From NCBI GenBank assembly GCA_029259835.1, contig JAJDEL010000858.1, forward strand, positions 1-14,243: a stretch of DNA of 14,243 bases, written 5' to 3'. Below the pieces are notes generated by a model. That model was not told where the DNA came from and ran no database searches. It worked only from the letters and a program-made list of their open reading frames with translations. The stretch comes from Planctomicrobium sp. (lineage in GTDB: Bacteria; Planctomycetota; Planctomycetia; Planctomycetales; Planctomycetaceae). This document shows positions 7,380 through 13,871 of this stretch, piece by piece. Numbering within the stretch: the stretch's first letter is position 1; every line of letters starts with the position of its first letter. Both the position numbers and the translations under genes were made by a program.

Positions 7380-9452
7380 ATGTTGCCTTTCTCCTCGTCA
7401 GATACGCCAGCGGCCAGTTACCTCAATACTCATCCTATGGAGTCATCGAGGCTGCTCAATTCACTTATTGAAATCGTCAAAACCGTTGAGGGGGCATCGT
7501 CAAACAATTCCATTGACCAGATTATCAATTCGCAAATTTTGCGACGGCTTCTCTCTGCAACCTATTTCCGAGATGTCGAAACCCTCAAGCATTCACGTCG
7601 TGTCGGGTTACTAAGCGTCGGGATTGGCTCGCGTCTGGGGTGGGAAAGCGATGAGCTTCGGTTAATTGAAATCGCGTCATTGCTGCACGACATTGGAAAG
7701 ATCGGCATCCCCGATCACATTTTACACAAACCGGGAAAACTGAGCCCAGATGAGGCGGAGTACATTACCGCTCATCATCGGGTTGCAGTAGAACTGTTAC
7801 AGGCATGTCGAGCAAATTCTGAACTCATAGAGATTGTTGCCCAATCCCACGGCATTGATTTTGAAACGAACCTGCAAAGTCACGAAATTGCTCTTAGCCT
7901 CGGTTCAAGAATTCTCGCCGTTTCGGATGCTTACGAATCGTTAACATCCTCGAAACCTTATCGACCTGCCTACGACGAAAAAGAGGCTTTGAAAATTCTG
8001 CACGACCAATCCGAAAAAGGCTTTGACCGAAACGTTGTTGCTGCCCTTGAACGCTGGTTGAATAGTGACGAAGCAGAAGTTTTGGACGATGAATCGGCGG
8101 CCGAGGCTGCGGTACGTGCAAATGCTCCTACAACAGAGACCGCCAAAGCAAACATGGCCTGTATTTGTCAACTCTTTCAGTACCTTCATCTCCTTGAAAG
8201 CTTGTACGATGCATTTTATATCGTCGATGACTCACGACGAGTCGTGACCTGGAGTACCGGAGCAGCAAGGCTCTTCGGGTTTCCTGCGGTTGATTTAATT
8301 GGGCAATCGTGGCATCGATCCATTGTTGCTTCAACGACAAGCAAAAAGGATCCGATCGAGATCGCGTTTACGGAATTCAAACCGCATTGTCATATCTTGA
8401 ACTTAAAAGATGTCGAAGGCGCTGATCGAGAGTTTGACGTTCAATCGGTGCCCATCTTTAATGATGAAGGGAAAGTTGTCGCTGTGGCAGAATTCATTTG
8501 CGATGGCAACGAATCCAAGAAACACCGGGGGCAATTTCGGAAGCTGCAAATGGCAGCAACAAGAGATGCACTCACAGGAGTTGTGAATCGAGGTGAACTC
8601 GATGAACTCACCGAACAAGTTTTTGCCAAGTGGGAAGCCGAGCCAACGATTCCGTTTAGTGTTGTTTTTCTGGACATTGACCATTTCAAAGCGATCAACG
8701 ACCGACTTTCTCATGCAATTGGAGATCGAGTTCTCATTGATATTGCTCGACTCATTCAGGACGAACTCTATTCTGGAGAAATTATCGGTCGGTATGGCGG
8801 AGAAGAGTTCGTCATTTTATGCCCAGAGACTCCATTGGAAACTGCCCTCGAACGTGCCGAACGTGTACGAAGAGCGATCATGGACGCCAAGATTGCGGGC
8901 CGCGAAGATTTGCGCGTGACTGCTTCGTTTGGAGTGGCACAAGTTGAGCCTGGAGACACAACGGAGACTGTTATTAAACGAGCTGACCAGGCGCTTTACG
9001 ACGCAAAGAATGCTGGGCGAAATCGAACCTGCCACCGGGCCACACGTCGAACTAAGGAGTCGCCAACCGCAGAGCAAGTCAAAAACCAAAAGCAATGGAT
9101 CTACCGGACAGAGATCGTGACCTGCGTGGCCAGCTCAATGCTGCCTGCGAAACTGAAAGGCTACGTCCTCGACAACCTGTCAGAAATTCTCGAAGTCAAT
9201 GAAAACGAGTTACTTCTTCAAGTGGGCGTTCCGGGAGTATTCGGAGGCTGGGGAAGCAAGACAGATCGTCAGCCCGTAAAGGTTCACATTGAGTTCCAGG
9301 ATCTTCCCAGGGATGAAAAAGTCGCTGGGACTAAAAGAATTTTGTTGAAAACGACGACGGAACCGATTGGTCGCCCTTCGAAACACAGCACATTTCACAC
9401 ACGCGCAATGTATGTCGTCGAATCGCTGAGATCCTATTTGATCGCTGACTAA
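7380..9452 (+). CDS. Degenerate HD-GYP / PAS / GGEEF diguanylate cyclase with unknown C-terminal domain
   Basis: A 690-residue cytoplasmic signalling protein with no membrane segment. Residues 65-228 are an HD-GYP-like phosphohydrolase domain: HSRRV (71-75), LLHDIGKIGIPD with the HD pair at 103-104, AHHRV (131-135), ILAVSDAYESLTSSKPYRPA (178-197). The GYP signature expected around 160-170 is absent (SHGIDFETNLQSHEI). Residues 265-375 are a PAS domain (LLESLYDAFYIVDDSRRVVTWSTGAARLFGF). Residues 392-550 are a GGDEF domain with DALTGVVNR, FLDIDHFKAIND (430-441), GRYGGEEF (470-477) and RADQALYDAKNAGRNR; this looks able to make c-di-GMP. The RxxD inhibitory site is missing (YSGE). Residues 570-690 are a soluble C-terminal domain I do not recognise. 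The likely role is PAS-gated c-di-GMP synthesis, with the HD part catalytically altered or regulatory. The start at 7380 follows AGGAAGGGG. Its stop lies four bases from the convergent hisA stop. Confidence 0.92.
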   Translation: MLPFSSSDTPAASYLNTHPMESSRLLNSLIEIVKTVEGASSNNSIDQIINSQILRRLLSATYFRDVETLKHSRRVGLLSVGIGSRLGWESDELRLIEIASLLHDIGKIGIPDHILHKPGKLSPDEAEYITAHHRVAVELLQACRANSELIEIVAQSHGIDFETNLQSHEIALSLGSRILAVSDAYESLTSSKPYRPAYDEKEALKILHDQSEKGFDRNVVAALERWLNSDEAEVLDDESAAEAAVRANAPTTETAKANMACICQLFQYLHLLESLYDAFYIVDDSRRVVTWSTGAARLFGFPAVDLIGQSWHRSIVASTTSKKDPIEIAFTEFKPHCHILNLKDVEGADREFDVQSVPIFNDEGKVVAVAEFICDGNESKKHRGQFRKLQMAATRDALTGVVNRGELDELTEQVFAKWEAEPTIPFSVVFLDIDHFKAINDRLSHAIGDRVLIDIARLIQDELYSGEIIGRYGGEEFVILCPETPLETALERAERVRRAIMDAKIAGREDLRVTASFGVAQVEPGDTTETVIKRADQALYDAKNAGRNRTCHRATRRTKESPTAEQVKNQKQWIYRTEIVTCVASSMLPAKLKGYVLDNLSEILEVNENELLLQVGVPGVFGGWGSKTDRQPVKVHIEFQDLPRDEKVAGTKRILLKTTTEPIGRPSKHSTFHTRAMYVVESLRSYLIAD

Positions 9453-9456
9453 ATTC

Positions 9457-10194
9457 TTACTTCGTCAGGTGAATGGCTTCTTCAAGACTGATCGTCCCTT
9501 CATAGATCGCACGACCGGTGATGACACCGATGAGATTCGGATGTTCGAGGGCAATATCATTCAATTTTTTGATGTCTTCAATTGTCGTCACACCTCCCGA
9601 GGCGATGACCTTCAAGCCCATCTCGGCAAGCAGTACAAAGTCATTCAGTGTGACATCATCAATCCCTTGCATCATTCCGTCGTTCGCGATGTTTGTGTAG
9701 ATGACGGCTGCCAGCGGTAATCCAACGTACTCCTTCGCGAGTTCGAGAGCGGAAGTCTTTGAGACGTCGAGCCAGCCTTCGGTCGCAACCATCGAATCGC
9801 GAGCGTCCAGACCAAGGCAAACACGGTTTGGATACTTTTTGACGATTTCTTTGAACCATTCAGGTTGCTTGAGTGCCTGCGTGCCAATGATGACTCGGTC
9901 CAGACCAATCTCCTCAAGCATGGTCTGCACTGTCTCTTCGCTGCGAATTCCTCCTCCGAGTTGACAGGGGATTTCGACCGCTTTCAGGATATTTCTGATG
10001 ACATCGATATTTTCCGGTGCCCCGGCTTTGGCTCCGTCAAGGTCGACAAGGTGCAGCCGCTGCCCGCCAGCATCCTCCCAACGCTTTGCCATCGCGACAG
10101 GATCGTCACCGAAAATCGTCTCGCGAGAGTAGTCACCTTGACGAAGTCGAACACATTTACCGTTCCGAAGATCAATAGCAGGCAGGATTTCCAT
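9457..10194 (-). CDS. hisA: Phosphoribosylformimino-AICAR ribotide isomerase
   Basis: Catalyses the Amadori isomerisation of ProFAR to PRFAR, the fourth step of histidine synthesis, in the cytoplasm. The 245-residue length is normal for this TIM barrel. Seen in the sequence: the N-terminal [21 protein letters not shown] with catalytic Asp8, [12 protein letters not shown] (47-58), the first phosphate loop QLGGGIR (78-84), GLDARDS with the second catalytic Asp at 130, [12 protein letters not shown] (166-177), the second phosphate loop ASGGV (198-202) and TGRAIYEG (226-233). In the YTNIANDG segment Asn and Ala replace the more usual Asp and Arg of TDIxRDG, a mild variation. No other his gene is adjacent, so it is outside a his operon. 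No strong Shine-Dalgarno precedes the ATG. It is convergent with the signalling gene, four bases between stops. Confidence 0.96.
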   Translation of the reverse strand: MEILPAIDLRNGKCVRLRQGDYSRETIFGDDPVAMAKRWEDAGGQRLHLVDLDGAKAGAPENIDVIRNILKAVEIPCQLGGGIRSEETVQTMLEEIGLDRVIIGTQALKQPEWFKEIVKKYPNRVCLGLDARDSMVATEGWLDVSKTSALELAKEYVGLPLAAVIYTNIANDGMMQGIDDVTLNDFVLLAEMGLKVIASGGVTTIEDIKKLNDIALEHPNLIGVITGRAIYEGTISLEEAIHLTK

Positions 10195-10304
10195 CGATTT
10201 AGTGATTTCAAACAGAAAGGTTGCAAAGGTTTATTCGTCCAGTTCTGGACATGACAACGAGGAGAATATCGGGTTCCGCAAAGAACTTGAAGCGACTACT
10301 TCTG

Positions 10305-10333
10305 TTTAGCCGCACACTTGAAGTGTGCGACTA
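10305..10333. repeat. Dispersed palindrome, family A, copy 3
   Basis: Perfect arms GCACACTT / AAGTGTGC around a single G (10311-10327), extended by TTAGCC on the left and GACTAA on the right (one mismatch), giving a 29-base near-palindrome. Same core as the copies at 1101 and 1687. It lies between the divergent hisA and GT4 genes, 50 bases upstream of the GT4 start. The rest of the 189-base gap (10195-10383) shows no clear promoter. Confidence 0.7.
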
Positions 10334-10383
10334 ACCATTTGAGATATTGACCCATTTTACTGAATTGCGATAACTTTCCGCGT

Positions 10384-11502
10384 ATGGCTGCACACCCGCT
10401 GACAATTGTCCAAATGGTTCCCGAATTGCACGGCGGCGGAGTCGAGCGCGGAACCATCGAACTCTCCGAAGAATTGGTTCGTCAAGGACATCGCTCGATT
10501 GTGATTTCTGCTGGTGGCCCGTTGGTTTCGCAACTCCACGAGCATGGCGCCGAACACGTCCAGTGGAACGTTCGTTCGAAATCTTTACTGAGTCTGCGCT
10601 GGATTCGACCACTACGAAGATATCTGATCGAAAACAACGTCGACATTCTCCACGCTCGCTCTCGAATCCCTGGCTGGATTGCATACCTCTGCTGGAAAAG
10701 GATGAACGTAGCAACACGACCGCATTTCGTGACGACTGCCCACGGCTTATACAGCGTCAACAAATACAGCGAAGTGATGACACGCGGAGAGCGTGTGATC
10801 GCCATCTCCGAAACGGTAAGTAGCTATCTCAAAGACAATTACCCAAGAATCCATGCCGGTTCGATCACAACGATTCCGCGTGGAATCGATCCGGCTGATT
10901 TTCCGCGTCATTTTCAGCCCTCACAGCAATGGTTGCAAGATTGGTATCAAGAGTTTCCACAACTCGTCGGACGCCCAACGATTTCACTCATCGGTCGTCT
11001 CACACGGCTCAAAGGGCACCTCGACCTCATCAAAATTGTTGACGAACTCCGAAAGCAAATCCCAGACATTCAAGCACTAATCGTTGGGTCTGTTGATCCA
11101 CGACGTGCTCAATACGCAGAACAAGTTCACGCCGAAGTCAAGCGACGAAATTTAGAGAAGAATATCGTTTTCGCCGGACAGCGATCTAAAATTCGTGAAA
11201 TCTACTCAGTCTCGAATGTTGTGCTTTCTCTGACATCAGACCCACCAGAAGCATTTGGTAGAACAACAGTCGAAGCATTGACGATGGGCGTTCCTGTCGT
11301 GGGATACAACCACGGAGGGACAGGAGAGATCCTGCGATCTATTTTCCCAGAAGGATTGGTTGCCGCTGGTGACATTCAATCGGTGGTACACCGAATCAAG
11401 TCCATGATTGAAGACGACGTATGCGTTCCGGACGAACATCACTACTTGAAAACCAAGATGCTAGCAGACACGTTGTCAGTCTACGAAGAACTGGCAGCGT
11501 AA
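10384..11502 (+). CDS. GT4-type (GT-B fold) glycosyltransferase
   Basis: A 372-residue nucleotide-sugar glycosyltransferase expected at the cytoplasmic face of the membrane. The N-terminal acceptor domain starts IVQMVPELHGGGVERGTIELSEELVRQGH (8-36), with the glycine-rich loop at 17-19. DILHARSRIPGWIA (87-100) and TTAHGLYSV (117-125) are typical. The C-terminal donor domain has SLIGRLTRLKGHLDLI (201-216) with the Arg and Lys that bind the donor diphosphate, and the E-x7-E motif in PPEAFGRTTVEALTMGVPVVGYNHGGTGEIL (Glu289 and Glu297). This pattern recalls family members near LPS-core genes in proteobacteria, so a lipopolysaccharide or other surface glycan role is likely, but donor and acceptor cannot be read from the sequence. 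No strong Shine-Dalgarno precedes the ATG. A GT39 gene follows on the same strand after a 124-base gap, so the two may work in one pathway. Confidence 0.9.
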   Translation: MAAHPLTIVQMVPELHGGGVERGTIELSEELVRQGHRSIVISAGGPLVSQLHEHGAEHVQWNVRSKSLLSLRWIRPLRRYLIENNVDILHARSRIPGWIAYLCWKRMNVATRPHFVTTAHGLYSVNKYSEVMTRGERVIAISETVSSYLKDNYPRIHAGSITTIPRGIDPADFPRHFQPSQQWLQDWYQEFPQLVGRPTISLIGRLTRLKGHLDLIKIVDELRKQIPDIQALIVGSVDPRRAQYAEQVHAEVKRRNLEKNIVFAGQRSKIREIYSVSNVVLSLTSDPPEAFGRTTVEALTMGVPVVGYNHGGTGEILRSIFPEGLVAAGDIQSVVHRIKSMIEDDVCVPDEHHYLKTKMLADTLSVYEELAA

Positions 11503-11520
11503 TTCACGATCATAACTCAT

Positions 11521-11542
11521 GTAGGGCAGGCTTCCGCCTGCC
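11521..11542. repeat. GTAGG-type hairpin repeat
   Basis: GTAG followed by the perfect hairpin GGCAGGC-TTCC-GCCTGCC (11525-11542). The GTAGG opening matches the double hairpin at 2900. It lies 18 bases after the GT4 stop and 84 bases before the chosen GT39 start. As a GC-rich stem without a long T-tract it could weaken read-through between the two glycosyltransferase genes, but it is more simply read as a dispersed intergenic repeat. Confidence 0.65.
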
Positions 11543-11626
11543 TTCCTCGAAGACAAATTGAACGACATATTAAATTTCAAACACGTTCAAAATTCACACT
11601 GCGAATACCAAGGACGGAGACGCACG

Positions 11627-13300
11627 ATGATGAAATGGGATAGTGCGAAGCAGACAGAACGACTCACCAAAGTAGCTCATGAAATCGAGCAGGAGTCGCA
11701 GCAGGAGCAAGCGGGCGGAGATCCCACGGTCGGTTTCTTCGGTGCGTTTCTGGTGGCACACGTCTTGATCTGGACAATTCTTGCAACGTTGACGCAACCG
11801 AACTTGCCAGCAGAAACACTGGAACTCCTCACTGATGGACAATTACCAGCCTGGGGATACTACAACCATCCTCCGCTGGCAGTCTGGCTGATGTCGTTCG
11901 TCTCGGCAATATTCGCTCCGGCGGCCTGGCCTGCCTATCTGCTTGCTCAAATTTGTATCGCTACCTGCATGTGGGCTGCCTGGAAAATCGGCAAAGAGTT
12001 CTTACATCCCTGGACGGCAATTTGCGGAGCCATTGTATTAGAAGGTTGCTACTTCTTCACAATTGGATCAACCGCGTTTACGAGCGCTCACCTCGCTGGA
12101 TGTCTGTGGGCGTTGGCAATTCTGGCCCTATACCACGGTTTTCAACTCGAACAACGACGTTACTGGGTCATCGTCGGAGTCTGCCTCGGCCTCGGAATGC
12201 TCAGTCACTACAGCACCGCTCTGCTCTTCGTAGCAATGTTGGTGTTCTCATTCCTGAATAAACAGGCACGGCAGTGCTGGGATACTTCCTGGCCGTTTCT
12301 GGCGGGTTTAATAGCCGCTGCAATTCTATTTCCACACTTCTGGTGGGCTTGGACGCACCATTTCAGTACTGTTTCAACTGCCATGCACGGTTGGAAATCC
12401 ATCCTGAGTCATGGGCAATTTACGTTTCAGTTTGTGATCTTCCAACTCATGGCGATCATCCCGATTGTCCTCTTGCTGATTCCAATGATTGCGTACTTCC
12501 GCCTTGATGAACCGACTTCAACAGAAGATGAAGAGCGAGACTTCGTCCGCCAGTACCTTCTTATCGTGACGCTTCTACCAGCAGCACTCATGCTGGCATT
12601 CGCGCTCATTGTGGGTGTCGACCTCGGTTCCACCGGATTGACTCTCTGGACCTTTGCCGGAGTTGCGATACTCATGTGGAGCGATCTCGATGAAAACCGC
12701 ATCGCCTGGAGAAAAGTGATTCTGCACAGCGGTGCCGTCGGTGGTGGCTTCGCAGCCTTGCTCGTCGTGATGAACTTCATGATGCCCTATGTCGTGAATT
12801 CAGGCAGTCCCTCAGACATCCATTTCCCTGGCCGAGAACTCGCCAAAGAAGTACGTTCCTTGTGGAAATCTCATGGAGGAGATCAACCCCTGGCAATCGT
12901 CGCAGGGCCAGACCAATTAGCCCAGAATGCGAGTTGGTATCATGGAACGTTCCATCACCCGCTGGTGTACAACAACCTCGACATTGATCAGTCAGCAGGA
13001 GTCAGCGACGAAAAACTTCTCGAAGAGGGTGGAATCATTCTCTGGACAGGTCAGGGAACAGAATCAGAGAAGCAGATCTTCACCACAGAGAATTTGATGC
13101 ACCGGTACCAAAACGCAGACATTGAATTTCTCGAAGAACCGATCACTCTACCTTGGGGTAATTCGCCGAAAAATAAACCACTTGAGGTGCATGTCGCCAT
13201 TATTCATCCTGCCTCGGTTGATTCACCAGAAGAAGCCTCCGCACTCTCTTTCAGCGAAAGCGATCAAGCGTTAGCGGACGGTGCTATCGTCATCCGCTAA
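11627..13300 (+). CDS. GT39 / PMT_2-type membrane glycosyltransferase (ArnT-like)
   Basis: A 557-residue polytopic membrane protein of the dolichyl-phosphate-mannose transferase-like superfamily, which moves a sugar from a polyprenyl-phosphate carrier to an acceptor outside the cytoplasmic membrane. The frame is open from 11558, but GGAG at 11616-11619 favours the ATG at 11627 (or 11630). About 45 hydrophilic Gln/Glu-rich residues precede the first membrane helix (VGFFGAFLVAHVLIWTILA). The first external loop has AETLELLTDGQLPAWGYYNHPPLAVW, with the family HPP motif at 81-83; the canonical Asp-Glu pair of this loop is not obvious, and AETLE may supply the acidic residue. Several more helices follow to about 385, then a soluble domain of about 170 residues containing FPGRELAKEVRSLW and GPDQLAQNASWYHGTFHHPLVY. 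The sugar and acceptor are unknown; the adjacent GT4 gene suggests surface glycan or lipid modification. A stem overlapping the stop may end the transcript. Confidence 0.88.
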   Translation: MMKWDSAKQTERLTKVAHEIEQESQQEQAGGDPTVGFFGAFLVAHVLIWTILATLTQPNLPAETLELLTDGQLPAWGYYNHPPLAVWLMSFVSAIFAPAAWPAYLLAQICIATCMWAAWKIGKEFLHPWTAICGAIVLEGCYFFTIGSTAFTSAHLAGCLWALAILALYHGFQLEQRRYWVIVGVCLGLGMLSHYSTALLFVAMLVFSFLNKQARQCWDTSWPFLAGLIAAAILFPHFWWAWTHHFSTVSTAMHGWKSILSHGQFTFQFVIFQLMAIIPIVLLLIPMIAYFRLDEPTSTEDEERDFVRQYLLIVTLLPAALMLAFALIVGVDLGSTGLTLWTFAGVAILMWSDLDENRIAWRKVILHSGAVGGGFAALLVVMNFMMPYVVNSGSPSDIHFPGRELAKEVRSLWKSHGGDQPLAIVAGPDQLAQNASWYHGTFHHPLVYNNLDIDQSAGVSDEKLLEEGGIILWTGQGTESEKQIFTTENLMHRYQNADIEFLEEPITLPWGNSPKNKPLEVHVAIIHPASVDSPEEASALSFSESDQALADGAIVIR

Positions 13301-13301
13301 C
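13270..13301 (+). terminator. Stem overlapping the GT39 stop codon, possible terminator
   Basis: Perfect 9-base arms GTTAGCGGA (13270-13278) and TCCGCTAAC (13293-13301), with four more inner pairs (G-U allowed) after one mismatch and a CTAT loop. The TAA stop is inside the right arm. A moderately T-rich stretch (CTCGTTTCCT) follows from 13306 but not immediately, so this is a weak intrinsic terminator at best. Confidence 0.4.
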
Positions 13302-13396
13302 TCATCTCGTTTCCTCAGAACAATTTTCCACCATGGCGCCTCCTGAGATCCACCTGTCGTTTGTACACAAGTAAGCCCAAAGGGTTGCGTCTAAGT

Positions 13397-13428
13397 TAGC
13401 CCAGGGCAGAACGAAGTGTCGCCCTGGG
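13397..13428. repeat. Palindromic repeat unit, CCCAGGGC type
   Basis: CCCAGGGC (13400-13407) and GCCCTGGG (13421-13428) are perfect arms around a 13-base loop, preceded by TTAG. The same GCCCAGGGC word returns at 13536-13544. Units of this kind, near AACGGGG-type hairpins, are familiar between genes in planctomycetes and other phyla (recollection). Probably a non-coding dispersed repeat. Confidence 0.65.
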
Positions 13429-13452
13429 GGAAGAGAATCACCACAAGCAGAG

Positions 13453-13513
13453 CCCCAACGGGACGGCTCTAAGATGGGAACTCGCCTCTGGACATAGGGC
13501 CACCCCGTTGGGG
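13453..13513. repeat. Palindromic repeat unit, CCCCAACGGG type
   Basis: CCCCAACGGG (13453-13462) is the exact reverse complement of CCCGTTGGGG (13504-13513), with 41 bases between. The long perfect arms can bring the two ends together. It sits between the two copies of the CCCAGGGC word, so the three units look like one composite element of about 150 bases. Confidence 0.7.
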
Positions 13514-13535
13514 TTGAATTCGCCTGTTTTTCGAT

Positions 13536-13546
13536 GCCCAGGGCTG
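13536..13546. repeat. Second CCCAGGGC word of the composite repeat
   Basis: GCCCAGGGCT repeats in the same orientation as the unit at 13399-13407. Its own right arm is degraded: AGCTGGCCC at 13553-13561 pairs only in part. It marks the right end of the composite repeat region. Confidence 0.5.
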
Positions 13547-13748
13547 ACGTAAAGCTGGCCCTTCGGGTCGACAGACTTCCGTGGAATGGTGAATCATTGA
13601 CAGGATGGTCCACCATGGGAGAGTGGGCACTCACAGAAGTTCAGGACGTCTTGTTCCACGCCGGTGCTAAATGAATAGCCGTTGCGATATCCATTTCTCA
13701 AGTGAGATCATCGACTGCAACCGCTCAACGGACGGATTCTCACATCTC

Positions 13749-13762
13749 ACGGTGAAAACCGT
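13749..13762 (+). promoter_or_regulatory. Small hairpin with GAAA tetraloop in the probable leuC leader
   Basis: ACGGT-GAAA-ACCGT is a perfect 5-pair stem with a GNRA loop. Its right arm is also complementary to GGACGG at 13730-13735 (CCGTCC at 13759-13764), and its left end overlaps ATCTCAC (13744-13750), which pairs with GTGAGAT (13702-13708). Alternative folds are therefore possible upstream of the leader ORF, though pairings of this size are expected by chance in a region this long. Confidence 0.3.
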
Positions 13763-13806
13763 CCATCAATTCTGGACAACGGGTAGGTCGAGAATATACA
13801 AAGGAG

Positions 13807-13847
13807 GCTGCAAAATGATTTTCGCAGCACCGTTACATCAGTGCTGC
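13807..13847 (+). promoter_or_regulatory. Two mutually exclusive stem-loops over the leader ORF
   Basis: Stem 1 pairs GCTGCAAAA (13807-13815) with TTTT-c-GCAGC (13819-13828): nine pairs, one bulged C, loop TGA. It holds the leader start codon and adjoins its Shine-Dalgarno. Stem 2 pairs GCAGCAC (13824-13830) with GTGCTGC (13841-13847), a perfect seven pairs; its right arm lies on the Cys codons. Both use 13824-13828, so only one can form. No T-tract follows, so control of translation rather than an intrinsic terminator is the likelier reading. Confidence 0.4.
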
Positions 13848-13859
13848 TGCATGCGTTGA
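13815..13859 (+). CDS. Candidate 14-residue cysteine-rich leader peptide upstream of leuC
   Basis: ATG to TGA encodes MIFAAPLHQCCCMR. Three consecutive TGC Cys codons lie at positions 10-12. AAAGGAGG (13799-13806), with eight bases to the ATG, is the closest match to a full Shine-Dalgarno in the window, which is hard to explain unless something is translated from here. The ORF ends 12 bases before the leuC ATG, whose own upstream sequence (TTGAGAAAAATACACC) is a poor ribosome binding site. The layout fits a leader peptide that couples or tunes leuC translation. The same frame is open back to an ATG at 13671 (62 codons), but that start has no ribosome binding site. Cysteine-codon leaders that sense cysteine supply have been reported in mycobacteria; a link to leuC here is inference. 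Confidence 0.55.
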   Translation: MIFAAPLHQCCCMR

Positions 13860-13871
13860 GAAAAATACACC

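Larger units (their letters stand above)
13301..13814. other. Intergenic region between GT39 gene and leuC leader
   Basis: This 514-base stretch has no gene I can support. Its first part holds the repeat units at 13397-13428, 13453-13513 and 13536-13546. ATGGT-CC-ACCAT (13605-13616) is a further short palindrome. The last 150 bases probably contain the leuC promoter and 5' leader. No promoter is convincing: TTGACA at 13597-13602 is a perfect -35, but no -10 follows at the right distance. The minus-strand open frame 13302-13634 runs through the repeats and has no family features. Confidence 0.5.

Noticed and set aside
7244..7471. 75-codon open frame upstream of the signalling gene
   Set aside because: It overlaps the start of the 690-residue protein in another frame, has no Shine-Dalgarno and resembles no family.
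13302..13634. Minus-strand open frame of 110 codons
   Set aside because: It runs through the palindromic repeats, has no recognisable domain and no ribosome binding site; best explained as a by-product of repeat sequence.
13773..13800. Promoter-like TGGACA - 16 bases - TATACA just before the leuC leader ORF
   Set aside because: Transcription would start near 13807, cutting off the Shine-Dalgarno at 13799-13806 that appears to serve the leader ORF. The two readings conflict, and the -10 is weak.
13671..13859. A longer 62-codon version of the leuC leader ORF in the same frame
   Set aside because: Its ATG at 13671 has no ribosome binding site, whereas AAAGGAGG lies directly before the internal ATG at 13815. 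An open stretch of 48 extra codons can occur by chance. The longer form cannot be fully excluded.
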